In this document: positions 6,758 through 12,602 of the stretch, piece by piece | Layout: each line of letters opens with the position of its first letter | Position numbering within the stretch: the first letter of the stretch is position 1 | DNA from: a virus | IMG/VR virus record: IMGVR_UViG_3300025652_000688 | Location: 1 to 21,030 of that record | Strand: one strand, 5' to 3' | Length of the DNA stretch: 21,030 nucleotides | Notes under the pieces: model-generated | Seen by the model: only the letters and a program-made list of their open reading frames with translations | Databases searched by the model: none | What the model was told of the DNA's origin: nothing | Translations under genes and position numbers: made by a program

Positions 6758-7141
6758 CTACTCAGTATCATCTTTGCGTACAGATACGTGTTTGTCCTGG
6801 ACGCCCCAGTCAATACTCAACCAGTCCGTATCTTCGTCCATAAGAGTGACTCTATCTCCAAGTTGTGCCTTTACGTTATCATAAAAGTGGGAGATATTAT
6901 CCTCTAATCGATAGCTGTATTTATTGCAGATATACACAGAACCAGAGTACCCGTGGAAGTTATACGAATGCTCAACGTCTTCAACTCCAACGATACCACT
7001 ATTGAACCTCCAGGTATCGCTTCTTGTGCCAACCTGCCGATCTCCGCCTGCAAGGACTTTATATATTGGAGCAGCAGTCTCGTTCTCCTGTAGGCGGATC
7101 ACTACCCAATTATCGGGTTCGTACTCGTTATTTTCGCTCAT
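6758..7141 (-). CDS. Conserved-looking T4-like phage protein, unknown function
   Basis: A 127-aa acidic protein from ATG 7141 (MSENNEYEPDNWVVIRLQEN); the ATG at 7153 is also in frame but has no Shine-Dalgarno, whereas GGGA lies 6 nt before 7141. The pattern NWVVIRLQE...YKVLAGG...DTWRFNSGI...YNFHGYSGSVYIC is one I remember in hypothetical proteins of marine T4-like phages. The sequence suggests a beta-rich fold. No function assigned. It lies just upstream of the spanin pair. Confidence 0.7.
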   Translation of the reverse strand: MSENNEYEPDNWVVIRLQENETAAPIYKVLAGGDRQVGTRSDTWRFNSGIVGVEDVEHSYNFHGYSGSVYICNKYSYRLEDNISHFYDNVKAQLGDRVTLMDEDTDWLSIDWGVQDKHVSVRKDDTE

Positions 7142-7177
7142 ATTCAATCCCATAAACTTTCGAAGTATCGACTATTT

Positions 7178-8320
7178 TCATGACAATATATCTCCGATTC
7201 GATGCGCCAGTTCGGAAAACCAAAGATCATCGTGGCCACGTGTAGTCTCCGCTGCTGTACCAATACGAATGCCACTAGTCTCTACGAAGCTACGTGGGTC
7301 GTTCGGAATACCATTCTTATTCACAGTTATCCCATGCTTCTCTAATAAGTCTGCTGCCTCACGACCACTATACTTGCTCTTACTGAGATCCATTAAGATG
7401 ATATGACTGTCTGTCCCACCCGTCTGTACTGGTAAACCACGTTCCACAAACACATCGCACATGGCCTTAGCGTTACTCACAACGTCCTGAGCATATGCAC
7501 CAAAGTCTTCACGTCCAGCTTCAATGAAGCACTGTGCCTTAGCAGCAATGACATGCATCAATGGGCCACCCTGAGTACCTGGGAAGATAGCGCTGTTGAT
7601 CTTACGAGTATAGTCTGGGTTGTTCCAAAGTATAACTCCTCCACGGGGACCACGTAACGTCTTATGTGTGGTGCTCGTTATAACATCAGCGTATGGCACT
7701 GGGCTTGGATATGCGCCACCTGCGATCAATCCAGAATAGTGAGCCATATCGACCATAAGCAACGCACCAACAGAGTCCGCAATCTCACGAAAGCGCTTCC
7801 AGTCGATCACCCGTGGGTATGCGCTTGCGCCTGCAACGATCATCTTAGGACGAACATAAGTAGCTCGTTCAGCAATAGCATCATAGTCTAATAGACCATT
7901 CTCGTCAACCCCGTAAGTATGCGCACTATAGATCTTACCAGAGATGTTCGGTGGGCTACCATGAGACAGGTGACCACCACTCGCTAGATCCATACCAAGA
8001 ATCTTATCTCCTGGTTGTAGAAAAGCTTGATATACTGCTGTGTTGGCATTGGCTCCTGAGTGAGGTTGCACATTAGCAAATTTCACATTAAACAACTCAC
8101 ATAAGCTATCAATGGCGAGCGTTTCAATATCATCCATATTGTCACAACCATTATAGTATCGCTTACCTGGGTAGCCTTCGGCGTACTTGTTGGTGAATAC
8201 ACTACCAGCCAAATCCATGACTTCTTGACTCGCAAAATTCTCACTAGCAATAAGCTCAACTGTAGACTTTTGTCTTACAACTTCACTATCATGAATTTTG
8301 GATATTCTAGGATCAAGCAT
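7178..8320 (-). CDS. glyA: Serine hydroxymethyltransferase
   Basis: A 380-aa PLP enzyme that converts serine and tetrahydrofolate to glycine and 5,10-methylene-tetrahydrofolate, the one-carbon donor for thymidylate synthesis. Visible: ELIASEN (22-28), GYPGKRYY (49-56), GGHLSHGSP (115-123), DMAHYSGL (191-198), the PLP-lysine motif STTHKTLRGPRGG with Lys220, FPGTQGGPLMH (246-256) and SGIRIGT with Arg352. All residues I can match to E. coli GlyA catalysis are kept. It is shorter than E. coli GlyA (417 aa), lacking about 15 residues at the start and about 25 at the C-terminus. ATG at 8320 overlaps the preceding gene by 8 nt; Shine-Dalgarno is moderate. Likely works with phage ThyX. Confidence 0.95.
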   Translation of the reverse strand: MLDPRISKIHDSEVVRQKSTVELIASENFASQEVMDLAGSVFTNKYAEGYPGKRYYNGCDNMDDIETLAIDSLCELFNVKFANVQPHSGANANTAVYQAFLQPGDKILGMDLASGGHLSHGSPPNISGKIYSAHTYGVDENGLLDYDAIAERATYVRPKMIVAGASAYPRVIDWKRFREIADSVGALLMVDMAHYSGLIAGGAYPSPVPYADVITSTTHKTLRGPRGGVILWNNPDYTRKINSAIFPGTQGGPLMHVIAAKAQCFIEAGREDFGAYAQDVVSNAKAMCDVFVERGLPVQTGGTDSHIILMDLSKSKYSGREAADLLEKHGITVNKNGIPNDPRSFVETSGIRIGTAAETTRGHDDLWFSELAHRIGDILS

Positions 8321-8531
8321 TTCTTAATTCCCTCTTATACGTTACAGTTGACCCGATGTCGGCACCGAGAGAAGGACATATCAGAATTCGTTCCGGCAAT
8401 CCGTCTAGATCTTTATCGCCGCTTTCGCCGCAAATAAAGTAGATTCCCGGATACTTATCTGATTGAGCATGTACAACGATCTTCCTTAGCTTAAGGTACA
8501 ACTCGTACTCTGCATCACTGATTTCTCTCAT
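8313..8531 (-). CDS. Small phage protein upstream of glyA, unknown function (72 aa)
   Basis: Not recognised. MREISDAEYELYLKLRKIVV forms an amphipathic helix; then YFICGESGDKDLDG and a C-terminal part with ILICPSLGADIGSTVTYK. Two isolated Cys, not a metal-site arrangement. AAGGG 6 nt before ATG 8531 is a good ribosome binding site. Its end overlaps the glyA start by 8 nt, so it probably feeds translation of glyA. Confidence 0.7.
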   Translation of the reverse strand: MREISDAEYELYLKLRKIVVHAQSDKYPGIYFICGESGDKDLDGLPERILICPSLGADIGSTVTYKRELRNA

Positions 8532-8542
8532 GCCGAACCCTT

Positions 8543-8899
8543 CTATTTACACTCGCACATCTTCGCACCTGACGTAGATTTCATGTGGGCATCGATGATA
8601 TCTTGCAGTCGATCGTTCTCGAACAATAGCTCCTCTCGATCGTCAATAACGTCATTCAACAAATCGTCATAACACCAATCTGTGGAAGAGTCCTCATCGA
8701 CATGCCGGGTGGTGATGTATTCACCAGCCTCGAAAGGATATCCAGCTCCCCGCAGGAAGTTCTGAAACAAAGACAGCATTGAGTCCAGATCCATGTCATG
8801 GTCATATGACGTATGCTCGATTTCGATATCGGGTTGCTCGCTCATAGACTTTTGTCCATAAGAGTAGTTAGTGAACTTAAACGCTGGAGTATTTGACAT
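8543..8899 (-). CDS. Acidic phage protein, unknown function (118 aa)
   Basis: Not assigned a function. A strongly acidic protein with a central helix DLDSMLSLFQNFLRGAGYPF (57-76) followed by a second helix rich in Asp/Glu and ending with MCECK. The segment around FQNFLRGAGYPF resembles small conserved proteins in other phages. AGGAA 7 nt before ATG 8899. It follows the GroES-like gene by 10 nt and precedes the 72-aa gene by 11 nt, so all belong to one transcript with glyA. Confidence 0.72.
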   Translation of the reverse strand: MSNTPAFKFTNYSYGQKSMSEQPDIEIEHTSYDHDMDLDSMLSLFQNFLRGAGYPFEAGEYITTRHVDEDSSTDWCYDDLLNDVIDDREELLFENDRLQDIIDAHMKSTSGAKMCECK

Positions 8900-8909
8900 T
8901 TTTATATTC

Positions 8910-9176
8910 CTATTTGATAATTGCTTTGATGTGATCTACATGGAGGATAGCTGCTTTCTTGCCTTCAATCGTGACAGGCATTGCCTCTGACCACTTTAGA
9001 TAGATTTCCTGACCAACCTCCAAGTTACCTTGGTTGGCTACATCCAAACTCATCGACAACACTATACCAGGCTTTGAAGCTTTATCAATTTCTGCCCCAG
9101 ATAGGATGATGCCACCAGCTGTTTGAGTTGGAGCCTCAGATTCGGTTACAAGCACATTTAATCCTAACATTTTCAT
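8910..9176 (-). CDS. GroES / T4 gp31-like co-chaperonin
   Basis: An 88-aa protein with a GroES-type layout: an opening strand MLGLNVLVTESE, the mobile-loop segment PTQTAGGIILSGA carrying the GGIxL motif that binds GroEL, then KPGIVLSMS and a closing strand ILHVDHIKAII. T4 gp31 replaces host GroES so that GroEL can fold the major capsid protein; the same role is inferred. ATG 9176 (or 9170) is preferred, with GGGAAGA upstream; the in-frame ATG 9191 has no ribosome binding site. A GroES fold is clear, but whether it fully replaces host GroES cannot be read from sequence. Confidence 0.82.
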   Translation of the reverse strand: MKMLGLNVLVTESEAPTQTAGGIILSGAEIDKASKPGIVLSMSLDVANQGNLEVGQEIYLKWSEAMPVTIEGKKAAILHVDHIKAIIK

Positions 9177-9237
9177 AGTTCGTCTTCCCATTTAAGTTTA
9201 TATTATGTCACATTGTCATACTCTGGGTATGACTATT

Positions 9238-9408
9238 CTAGCTTTTGGAAACTTTACTTATTGTCCAAGTATCATCGCCATTCTCAGTCCAAATCAACGT
9301 ATCTGCCACGTTCCAACCAACTTCTTTCATGAAGTCTTCCTGAAAGTTTAGTAGACGCTCATCTGGATCATCCGGGTCAGCCTCTACTGTCGCAGTCCAG
9401 CTTCTCAC
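9238..9408 (-). CDS. Small phage protein with GWxxxDTLIW motif (56 aa)
   Basis: A 56-codon frame from GTG 9408 to TAG 9238-9240. The GTG overlaps the stop of the SH3-like gene upstream as GTGA, with GGA about 9 nt ahead, so translation is coupled. The protein reads RSWTATVEADPDDPDERLL, then EVGWNVADTLIWTENGDDTW and ISK. The GW..GDTL.W pattern recalls short phage proteins with a swapped-hairpin (AbrB-like) beta core, a weak analogy. Function unknown. Confidence 0.68.
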   Translation of the reverse strand: MRSWTATVEADPDDPDERLLNFQEDFMKEVGWNVADTLIWTENGDDTWTISKVSKS

Positions 9409-9683
9409 AGGATCAGTCCACTGGTAGCTTCAATATAAGACTTACCAACAGCAACGCTAGTCAAGGAGGTGAAAACTATTCCACCAACATAGAACGTCAT
9501 GCTGCTTGGATCGATCTCTCCGGTAACACAAACTCCGCTACCAAATCCCATACCTTGCTCACCATTAACAAGCATCTTAGGCTTAGCTATCGTCAAAGAT
9601 GTCGCATCCTCTTTGACGTACTTGCCGATAAACTCGCCAGCCACGGTAATTACAGTGATGATATCGTTCTTCATATAACTCAT
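9405..9683 (-). CDS. Small beta-barrel (Sm/SH3-like) phage protein (92 aa)
   Basis: A 92-aa protein with alternating strands: DIITVITVAGEFIGKYV, SLTIAKPKMLV, GFGSGVCVTGEI and FYVGGIVFTSLTSVAV. The opening resembles the Sm-like barrels phages use for RNA or protein contacts; that fold is inferred from the strand pattern only. AGGAGA 6 nt before ATG 9683. It is the first gene after the promoter at 9777-9805 and has a leader of about 85 nt. Its stop overlaps the 56-aa gene. Confidence 0.7.
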   Translation of the reverse strand: MSYMKNDIITVITVAGEFIGKYVKEDATSLTIAKPKMLVNGEQGMGFGSGVCVTGEIDPSSMTFYVGGIVFTSLTSVAVGKSYIEATSGLIL

Positions 9684-9776
9684 AATCTTTCTCCTGATGT
9701 TTCACAATTGATGTCACACTATATCTCTGCTGCGTTATCTACTTCTTTGTCACAATACGATCATTGCTACCCCTTA

Positions 9777-9805
9777 ATTATACTACAATTAGACTGTGTT
9801 GTCAA
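9777..9805 (-). promoter_or_regulatory. Sigma-70-type promoter for the GroES/glyA gene group
   Basis: TTGACA (9805-9800), 17 bp, TATAAT (9782-9777), preceded by GTAG. The -35 lies 2 bp from the metallopeptidase reading frame end (9808). The rest of 9684-9776 holds no gene I can support. Confidence 0.9.
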
Positions 9806-9807
9806 GC

Positions 9808-10242
9808 TTAATTTATGTCTCTATTGAAGGGAAAGCATTCAACGAAGACCTGCTTCTCTAATCGGTATGCTTCTTTTTCCCAGGGCTGGTTGTCGTACTG
9901 ATATCCACCAGCATTACGTTTCTTCCATCGGAACTGACCCATCTTACCATGAGTTAGATCAGCTCGAAAGAATTGTTTAGCATGTATCAGTTCATGGGCT
10001 AGGGTCTGCATCTGTTCGAGGAACATTAACTTAGTTCCATCAGACTCTTTGGCTATGGTCACTATTGAGAACTTAGTGTCTCCTATACAGTTGCCTAGAA
10101 TCTCATCCTCTAAAGATGTGACGAATTTGATTATTAGTACCTTAGAGGAGAGTCTATCTAGCTTGAGGTGCTTTAGACATGCTATGACGTATTCCCTCAC
10201 GACAACTGGGTTCTTATGCTTACCCCTGATGTCGAAGTTCAC
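9808..10242 (-). CDS. Putative zinc metallopeptidase (HExxH)
   Basis: A 144-aa protein with a zinc-metallopeptidase helix TLAHELIHAKQFF: His83 and His87 as ligands and Glu84 as the base. Further along, QPWEKEAYRLE (119-129) carries Glu122 and Glu124, one of which could be the third ligand, as in gluzincin or SprT-like proteins. The basic patch RWKKRNAGGYQY lies between. Similar small HExxH proteins occur in T4-like phages; the substrate is unknown. Start GTG 10242, sharing its G with the TAG of the upstream gene; AAGG about 10 nt ahead. Confidence 0.68.
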   Translation of the reverse strand: MNFDIRGKHKNPVVVREYVIACLKHLKLDRLSSKVLIIKFVTSLEDEILGNCIGDTKFSIVTIAKESDGTKLMFLEQMQTLAHELIHAKQFFRADLTHGKMGQFRWKKRNAGGYQYDNQPWEKEAYRLEKQVFVECFPFNRDIN

Positions 10243-10418
10243 TACTTCGTGCCTTGGCGGACGAGCTTTGGTACAGCACTAGCGATAATCCCTACTCCCA
10301 ACAGGACGATGGCGAGTGTTTGAATCAACGGTGGGCCTTGGGTGCCAACCTCCATAGCGAAGTCTTCTTGACCAACTGCGCCCATAATAAATATTAGTCC
10401 AACTATCATTCTGATCAT
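10242..10418 (-). CDS. Two-helix small membrane protein (58-60 aa)
   Basis: A short membrane protein: helix 1 IRMIVGLIFIMGAVG, a loop with acidic residues, helix 2 PLIQTLAIVLLGVGIIASAV, and a basic tail KLVRQGTK that should face the cytoplasm. Proteins of this layout, starting MRxIVGL...GAVG, are frequent in marine phages; function unknown. The start reads ATGATTATG (10424 and 10418); GAGAG is better spaced for 10418. First gene after the promoter at 10452-10480. Confidence 0.65.
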   Translation of the reverse strand: MIRMIVGLIFIMGAVGQEDFAMEVGTQGPPLIQTLAIVLLGVGIIASAVPKLVRQGTK

Positions 10419-10451
10419 AATCATTCACTCTCAATCGTCAATTCAGATTAC

Positions 10452-10480
10452 ATTATACTACACTGAAACATCATAGTCAA
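10452..10480 (-). promoter_or_regulatory. Sigma-70-type promoter for the membrane protein/metallopeptidase pair
   Basis: TTGACT (10480-10475), 17 bp, TATAAT (10457-10452), preceded by GTAG. Confidence 0.85.
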
Positions 10481-10514
10481 GTACTTTCGAAGCTATTTTA
10501 GAACAAATCAACTT

Positions 10515-10574
10515 CACTTGACATCTCTCTCAATACCCACGTATTATCTCATAGTACTGTAGTGATGTCAAGTG
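10515..10574. promoter_or_regulatory. Face-to-face promoters framed by an 11-bp inverted repeat
   Basis: CACTTGACATC (10515-10525) and its perfect inverse GATGTCAAGTG (10564-10574) flank 38 bp. The minus strand reads TTGACA (10571-10566), 17 bp, GATAAT (10548-10543). The plus strand reads TTGACA (10518-10523), 18 bp, TATTAT (10542-10547). The two -10 boxes overlap, so only one polymerase could bind at a time. The minus promoter would run into the promoter at 10452-10480; the plus one would make RNA antisense to the 104-aa gene. Confidence 0.55.
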
Positions 10575-10584
10575 CTATATTGAT

Positions 10585-10899
10585 TTATTTGACTGCTTCC
10601 ACGAACTCGCCATCGGGCTTCGCCAGTTCCTTCTTCGCTTTGATGGCATTTTTAGCTTCCAACACCTTCTTGGCATCACGATCTGCTCTGGCAATCTTCA
10701 GCGCCTTTACTTCCTTGGCCTTCGTTCTAGCTATCCTAGCATTAGCAGAGTGTCTGATCCGATCATCCTTTGGTGCGATATCCACATTTGGTACGATTTC
10801 AGCGAACTCGATTGTCTCTGGAAGATCTTCTTCAAATCCATCAGCGTCAATTAGTTCATCTATCATTACGTCCAATTCTTCTAAACTCATATCACTCAT
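10585..10899 (-). CDS. Charged helical phage protein, paralog of the 68-aa gene
   Basis: A 104-aa protein in two parts: an acidic N-terminal half (about 1-45, LEELDVMIDELIDADGF) and a basic, Ala/Lys/Arg-rich helix (about 50-95) with ANARIARTKAKEVKALK then IARADRDAKK. The basic part repeats the pattern of the 68-aa protein two genes upstream (IARRARQDVKRI, KLAKEDRED), suggesting an old tandem duplication. Function unknown; DNA or protein scaffolding is possible. AAGGGAG 7 nt before ATG 10899 is an excellent ribosome binding site, lying inside the end of the overlapping upstream gene. Confidence 0.75.
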   Translation of the reverse strand: MSDMSLEELDVMIDELIDADGFEEDLPETIEFAEIVPNVDIAPKDDRIRHSANARIARTKAKEVKALKIARADRDAKKVLEAKNAIKAKKELAKPDGEFVEAVK

Positions 10900-11062
10900 C
10901 GAAAAACTCCCTTAAATGTTCAAATAGATCACGTGCATTAACTTCAATTCGCCATTCATCATCTTCTTCAATATCTTCGAAGTGTAACACCATATCACCA
11001 CAATCGTCAATTACTACAGTTGTTTGTTCGTCTAGATGTACAACTTCGTCCACACTTTTCAT
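10892..11062 (-). CDS. Small acidic phage protein (56 aa)
   Basis: A 56-codon frame, ATG 11062 to TGA 10892-10894, beginning MKSVDEVVHLDEQTTVVID. Very acidic (about a third Asp/Glu), with a likely N-terminal hairpin and a C-terminal helix ARDLFEHLREFF. AGGAG about 10 nt before the ATG. The end overlaps the next start by 8 nt, a spacing repeated across this genome, which supports it as a real gene. It sits between the two paralogous basic proteins. No family recognised. Confidence 0.65.
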   Translation of the reverse strand: MKSVDEVVHLDEQTTVVIDDCGDMVLHFEDIEEDDEWRIEVNARDLFEHLREFFDE

Positions 11063-11090
11063 TCACATGCTACTCCTAATGTAATATCAA

Positions 11091-11297
11091 CTAAGCGTCT
11101 GAATCGACTTCACTGTTCCGAGACTTGGCTCTATCCTCTCTATCCTCCTTCGCCAACTTGATGCTCACGATCCGCTTAACATCCTGTCTGGCCCGACGAG
11201 CTATAGTAGACTTGGATATCCTATTAGCCTTGTCTGACCTAGATCCAATCGGGTCAATGAGTACTTCAACGAATTCTTCTGGTGCGAGATTTGACAT
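11091..11297 (-). CDS. Charged helical phage protein, paralog of the 104-aa gene
   Basis: A 68-aa protein: a short acidic N-terminus (NLAPEEFVEVLIDPIG) and a basic helix STIARRARQDVKRIVSIKL then AKEDREDRA. The spacing of Ile-Ala-Arg, Val-Lys and Asp-Arg residues follows the 104-aa protein downstream. No known family. GGAGA 6 nt before ATG 11297. Probably transcribed together with the two following genes; no clear promoter is seen just upstream. Confidence 0.7.
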   Translation of the reverse strand: MSNLAPEEFVEVLIDPIGSRSDKANRISKSTIARRARQDVKRIVSIKLAKEDREDRAKSRNSEVDSDA

Positions 11298-11348
11298 AAC
11301 TATTCTCCATGCAGTTAGAGGTAAGACAGGCGTCTCTTTGGTTATCTT

Positions 11349-11525
11349 TTATACGTGAGACATCACATTGGCATCATGCTGGTGTCGATCTAGCGTCCAC
11401 TTCGCCTCTGCGACTACTTCTTCGATCAAGTCTGGCGAAATCTTGCTTAATTTGAGTAACTCTATGGAGTCTATTAGAGTTGTGATTTGAGTGCGATATT
11501 GGTAAATCGCTTGTACGTTTGTCAT
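11349..11525 (-). CDS. Small helical phage protein between tRNA-Thr and the paralog pair (58 aa)
   Basis: Starting at ATG 11525 this is a 58-aa all-helical protein, MTNVQAIYQYRTQITTLID followed by LLKLSKISPDLIEEVVAEA. The longer open frame from 11594 is not credible because it runs into the tRNA-Thr gene; ATG 11525 has AAGGAG 9 nt upstream. Not recognised. It begins about 32 nt after the tRNA-Thr 3' end, so it is probably read on the tRNA transcript. Confidence 0.68.
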   Translation of the reverse strand: MTNVQAIYQYRTQITTLIDSIELLKLSKISPDLIEEVVAEAKWTLDRHQHDANVMSHV

Positions 11526-11556
11526 TGCGACATTCTCCTTAGCGAACTTCATAATA

Positions 11557-11631
11557 TGGTGCCCCCAGAGAGATTCGAACTCCCGTCTAAGCATTACAAG
11601 TGCTTTGCTAAACCAACTCAGCTATAAGGGC
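11557..11631 (-). tRNA. tRNA-Thr (anticodon TGT)
   Basis: A cloverleaf on the minus strand: acceptor GCCCTTA/TGGGGGC with two G-T pairs, D-stem GCTG/TAGC, anticodon stem AAGCA/TGCTT around loop CTTGTAA, T-arm GGGAG-TTCGAAT-CTCTC, discriminator A and an encoded CCA. It reads the codon ACA. Last tRNA of the cluster in transcription order. Confidence 0.93.
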
Positions 11632-11677
11632 ATAAAGATTGTTGCTATACTATATGTATATCATATAGATATAGACT

Positions 11678-11824
11678 CTATGCGTCGTCTATCCAAGCTC
11701 TATCGGCAGAAGGTCCTTTGATCTTAGACTGCTTCTTCCTGTCTACGTGGGTGACAGGTCGATTGAACTTCTCCATGTTCTTTGCTATAAAGTTCTGTTG
11801 CTTGGTCTTTCGTGTAGTGCTCAT
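11678..11824 (-). CDS. Small basic phage protein (48 aa) between tRNA genes
   Basis: From ATG 11824 it encodes 48 aa, MSTTRKTKQQNFIAKNMEKF then NRPVTHVDRKKQSK, a Lys/Arg-rich protein. The pattern NFxAKxxxxFNRPxTHxDRKK recalls short basic proteins (DUF7230-like) widespread in phages and proteobacteria, a tentative link. The frame is open upstream to 11872, but that part lies over the tRNA-Tyr gene. The Shine-Dalgarno is weak (AGG about 10 nt ahead). Confidence 0.6.
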   Translation of the reverse strand: MSTTRKTKQQNFIAKNMEKFNRPVTHVDRKKQSKIKGPSADRAWIDDA

Positions 11825-11841
11825 ACATGTATTGCCTAAAA

Positions 11842-11925
11842 TGGTGGATAGTATTGGAATCGAACCAATCATGAGTTTCCTCGGCGGAGTTACAGTCCAC
11901 TGTCACACCTTGTGACCTACTATCC
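11842..11925 (-). tRNA. tRNA-Tyr (anticodon GTA)
   Basis: A class II cloverleaf: acceptor GGATAGT/ACTATCC, anticodon loop CTGTAAC with stem GTGGA/TCCGC, a long variable arm with GAG-GAAA-CTC, T-arm ATTGG-TTCGATT-CCAAT, discriminator A and encoded CCA. Reads UAC and UAU. Confidence 0.95.
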
Positions 11926-11933
11926 ATAATAAG

Positions 11934-12013
11934 TGCCAGTCAGGGAATCGAACCCTTTCACTCCTGCGATATGACACCTGGATATCTATTGGAGTTAGCA
12001 AACATGCCCTGGC
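11934..12013 (-). other. tRNA-like element without an ordinary anticodon arm
   Basis: It has a good T-arm (AAGGG-TTCGATT-CCCTG, four pairs) and a matching acceptor end (GCCAG 12013-12009 with CTGGC 11939-11935), spaced as in a tRNA. In place of the D and anticodon arms there is one long hairpin: ACTCC/GGAGT (11991-11995 with 11960-11964), an internal loop, GATAT/ATATC (11982-11986 with 11968-11972) and a 9-nt loop. No 7-nt anticodon loop with T33 can be drawn, and the 3' CCA found in the other tRNAs is missing. It may be a decayed tRNA or a tRNA mimic. It starts 5 nt after the tRNA-Leu CCA. Confidence 0.5.
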
Positions 12014-12018
12014 GTAAT

Positions 12019-12103
12019 TGGTGCGGACGGAGAGACTCGAACTCTCACACCTTGCGGCACCAGAACCTAAATCTGGCGTGTATACCAATTTCACCACGTC
12101 CGC
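12019..12103 (-). tRNA. tRNA-Leu (anticodon TAG)
   Basis: A class II cloverleaf: acceptor GCGGACG/CGTCCGC, anticodon stem CCAGA/TCTGG around loop TTTAGGT, a variable arm with GCCGCAAGGTGT, T-arm GAGAG-TTCGAGT-CTCTC, A73 and encoded CCA. Reads CUA, a rare codon in many hosts. Confidence 0.95.
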
Positions 12104-12109
12104 ATAAAG

Positions 12110-12184
12110 TGGCTCGGGTACCAGGAATCGAACCTAGCTATCACAGATTAACAGTCTGCTGCCACACCTTGCGGCCCTACCCGA
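12110..12184 (-). tRNA. tRNA-Asn (anticodon GTT)
   Basis: Acceptor TCGGGTA/TACCCGA, D-arm with GCC...GGC around CGCAAGGTGT, anticodon stem GCAGA/TCTGT with loop CTGTTAA, T-loop TTCGATT, discriminator G as is usual for Asn, and encoded CCA. Reads AAC and AAU. Confidence 0.95.
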
Positions 12185-12230
12185 TCAATAAATCTTAACA
12201 TAGTCTATATAGTGCGCTCAATATCGGTGA

Positions 12231-12500
12231 TTACCAATACTGCGATATCAACGAGCTAATTGAGTTTGGATTCCGCATCACACTCACCGCATCATCTTTT
12301 CCTAAACCAACGTCTAGCTTAGCTAACGACACAGCAACCTCTTCCCTAAGCTCCATAGCATCCACGACGTACTTCTCAACAACATATAGTCTAGTCTGCT
12401 TACGTACTTTCATAGATTCGTACATAGCAATCTGGGACTCGATATCGGCAATATCACTAACTAACAGCTCTTGAAACGACTTAGCTTGTAACATATTCAT
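12231..12500 (-). CDS. Coiled-coil phage protein inside the tRNA cluster (89 aa)
   Basis: An 89-aa, largely helical protein, MNMLQAKSFQELLVSDIAD then IESQIAMYESMKVRKQTRL, with heptad-like Leu/Ile/Val spacing over about residues 8-65 and a short loop-rich end (RNPNSISSLISQYW). It probably forms a small oligomer. Not recognised. AGGA 7 nt before ATG 12500. It lies between tRNA-Arg (25 nt upstream) and tRNA-Asn (46 nt downstream) on the same strand, so it should be on the tRNA transcript. Confidence 0.75.
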   Translation of the reverse strand: MNMLQAKSFQELLVSDIADIESQIAMYESMKVRKQTRLYVVEKYVVDAMELREEVAVSLAKLDVGLGKDDAVSVMRNPNSISSLISQYW

Positions 12501-12525
12501 GGTATTATCCTAACACATCATTAAT

Positions 12526-12602
12526 TGGTGCGCCCAGCAGGACTCGAACCTGCAACCACTCCCTTAGAAGGGGAGTGCTCTATCCATTTGAGCCATGGGC
12601 AC
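12526..12602 (-). tRNA. tRNA-Arg (anticodon TCT)
   Basis: Acceptor GTGCCCA/TGGGCGC with a G-T pair, D-arm GCTC...GAGC, anticodon stem CTCCC/GGGAG with loop CTTCTAA, T-arm GCAGG-TTCGAGT-CCTGC, A73 and encoded CCA. Reads AGA, rare in many Gram-negative hosts. Confidence 0.95.

Noticed and set aside
6924-7406. 160-aa plus-strand frame
   Set aside because: It covers two clear minus-strand genes (the 127-aa gene and the end of glyA), has no ribosome binding site and no recognisable domain.
9216-9232. Hairpin TCATAC-TCTGG-GTATGA between the GroES-like and 56-aa genes as a terminator
   Set aside because: No T-run follows on either strand; the genes around it look co-transcribed.
10562-10915. 117-aa plus-strand frame opposite the 104-aa gene
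   Set aside because: It is antisense to a gene with a strong ribosome binding site; its Ser/Ala/Phe-rich composition is what the opposite strand of Lys/Ala/Glu codons produces.
11526-11594. N-terminal extension of the 58-aa gene
   Set aside because: It lies over the tRNA-Thr gene; the internal ATG 11525 has AAGGAG at good spacing.
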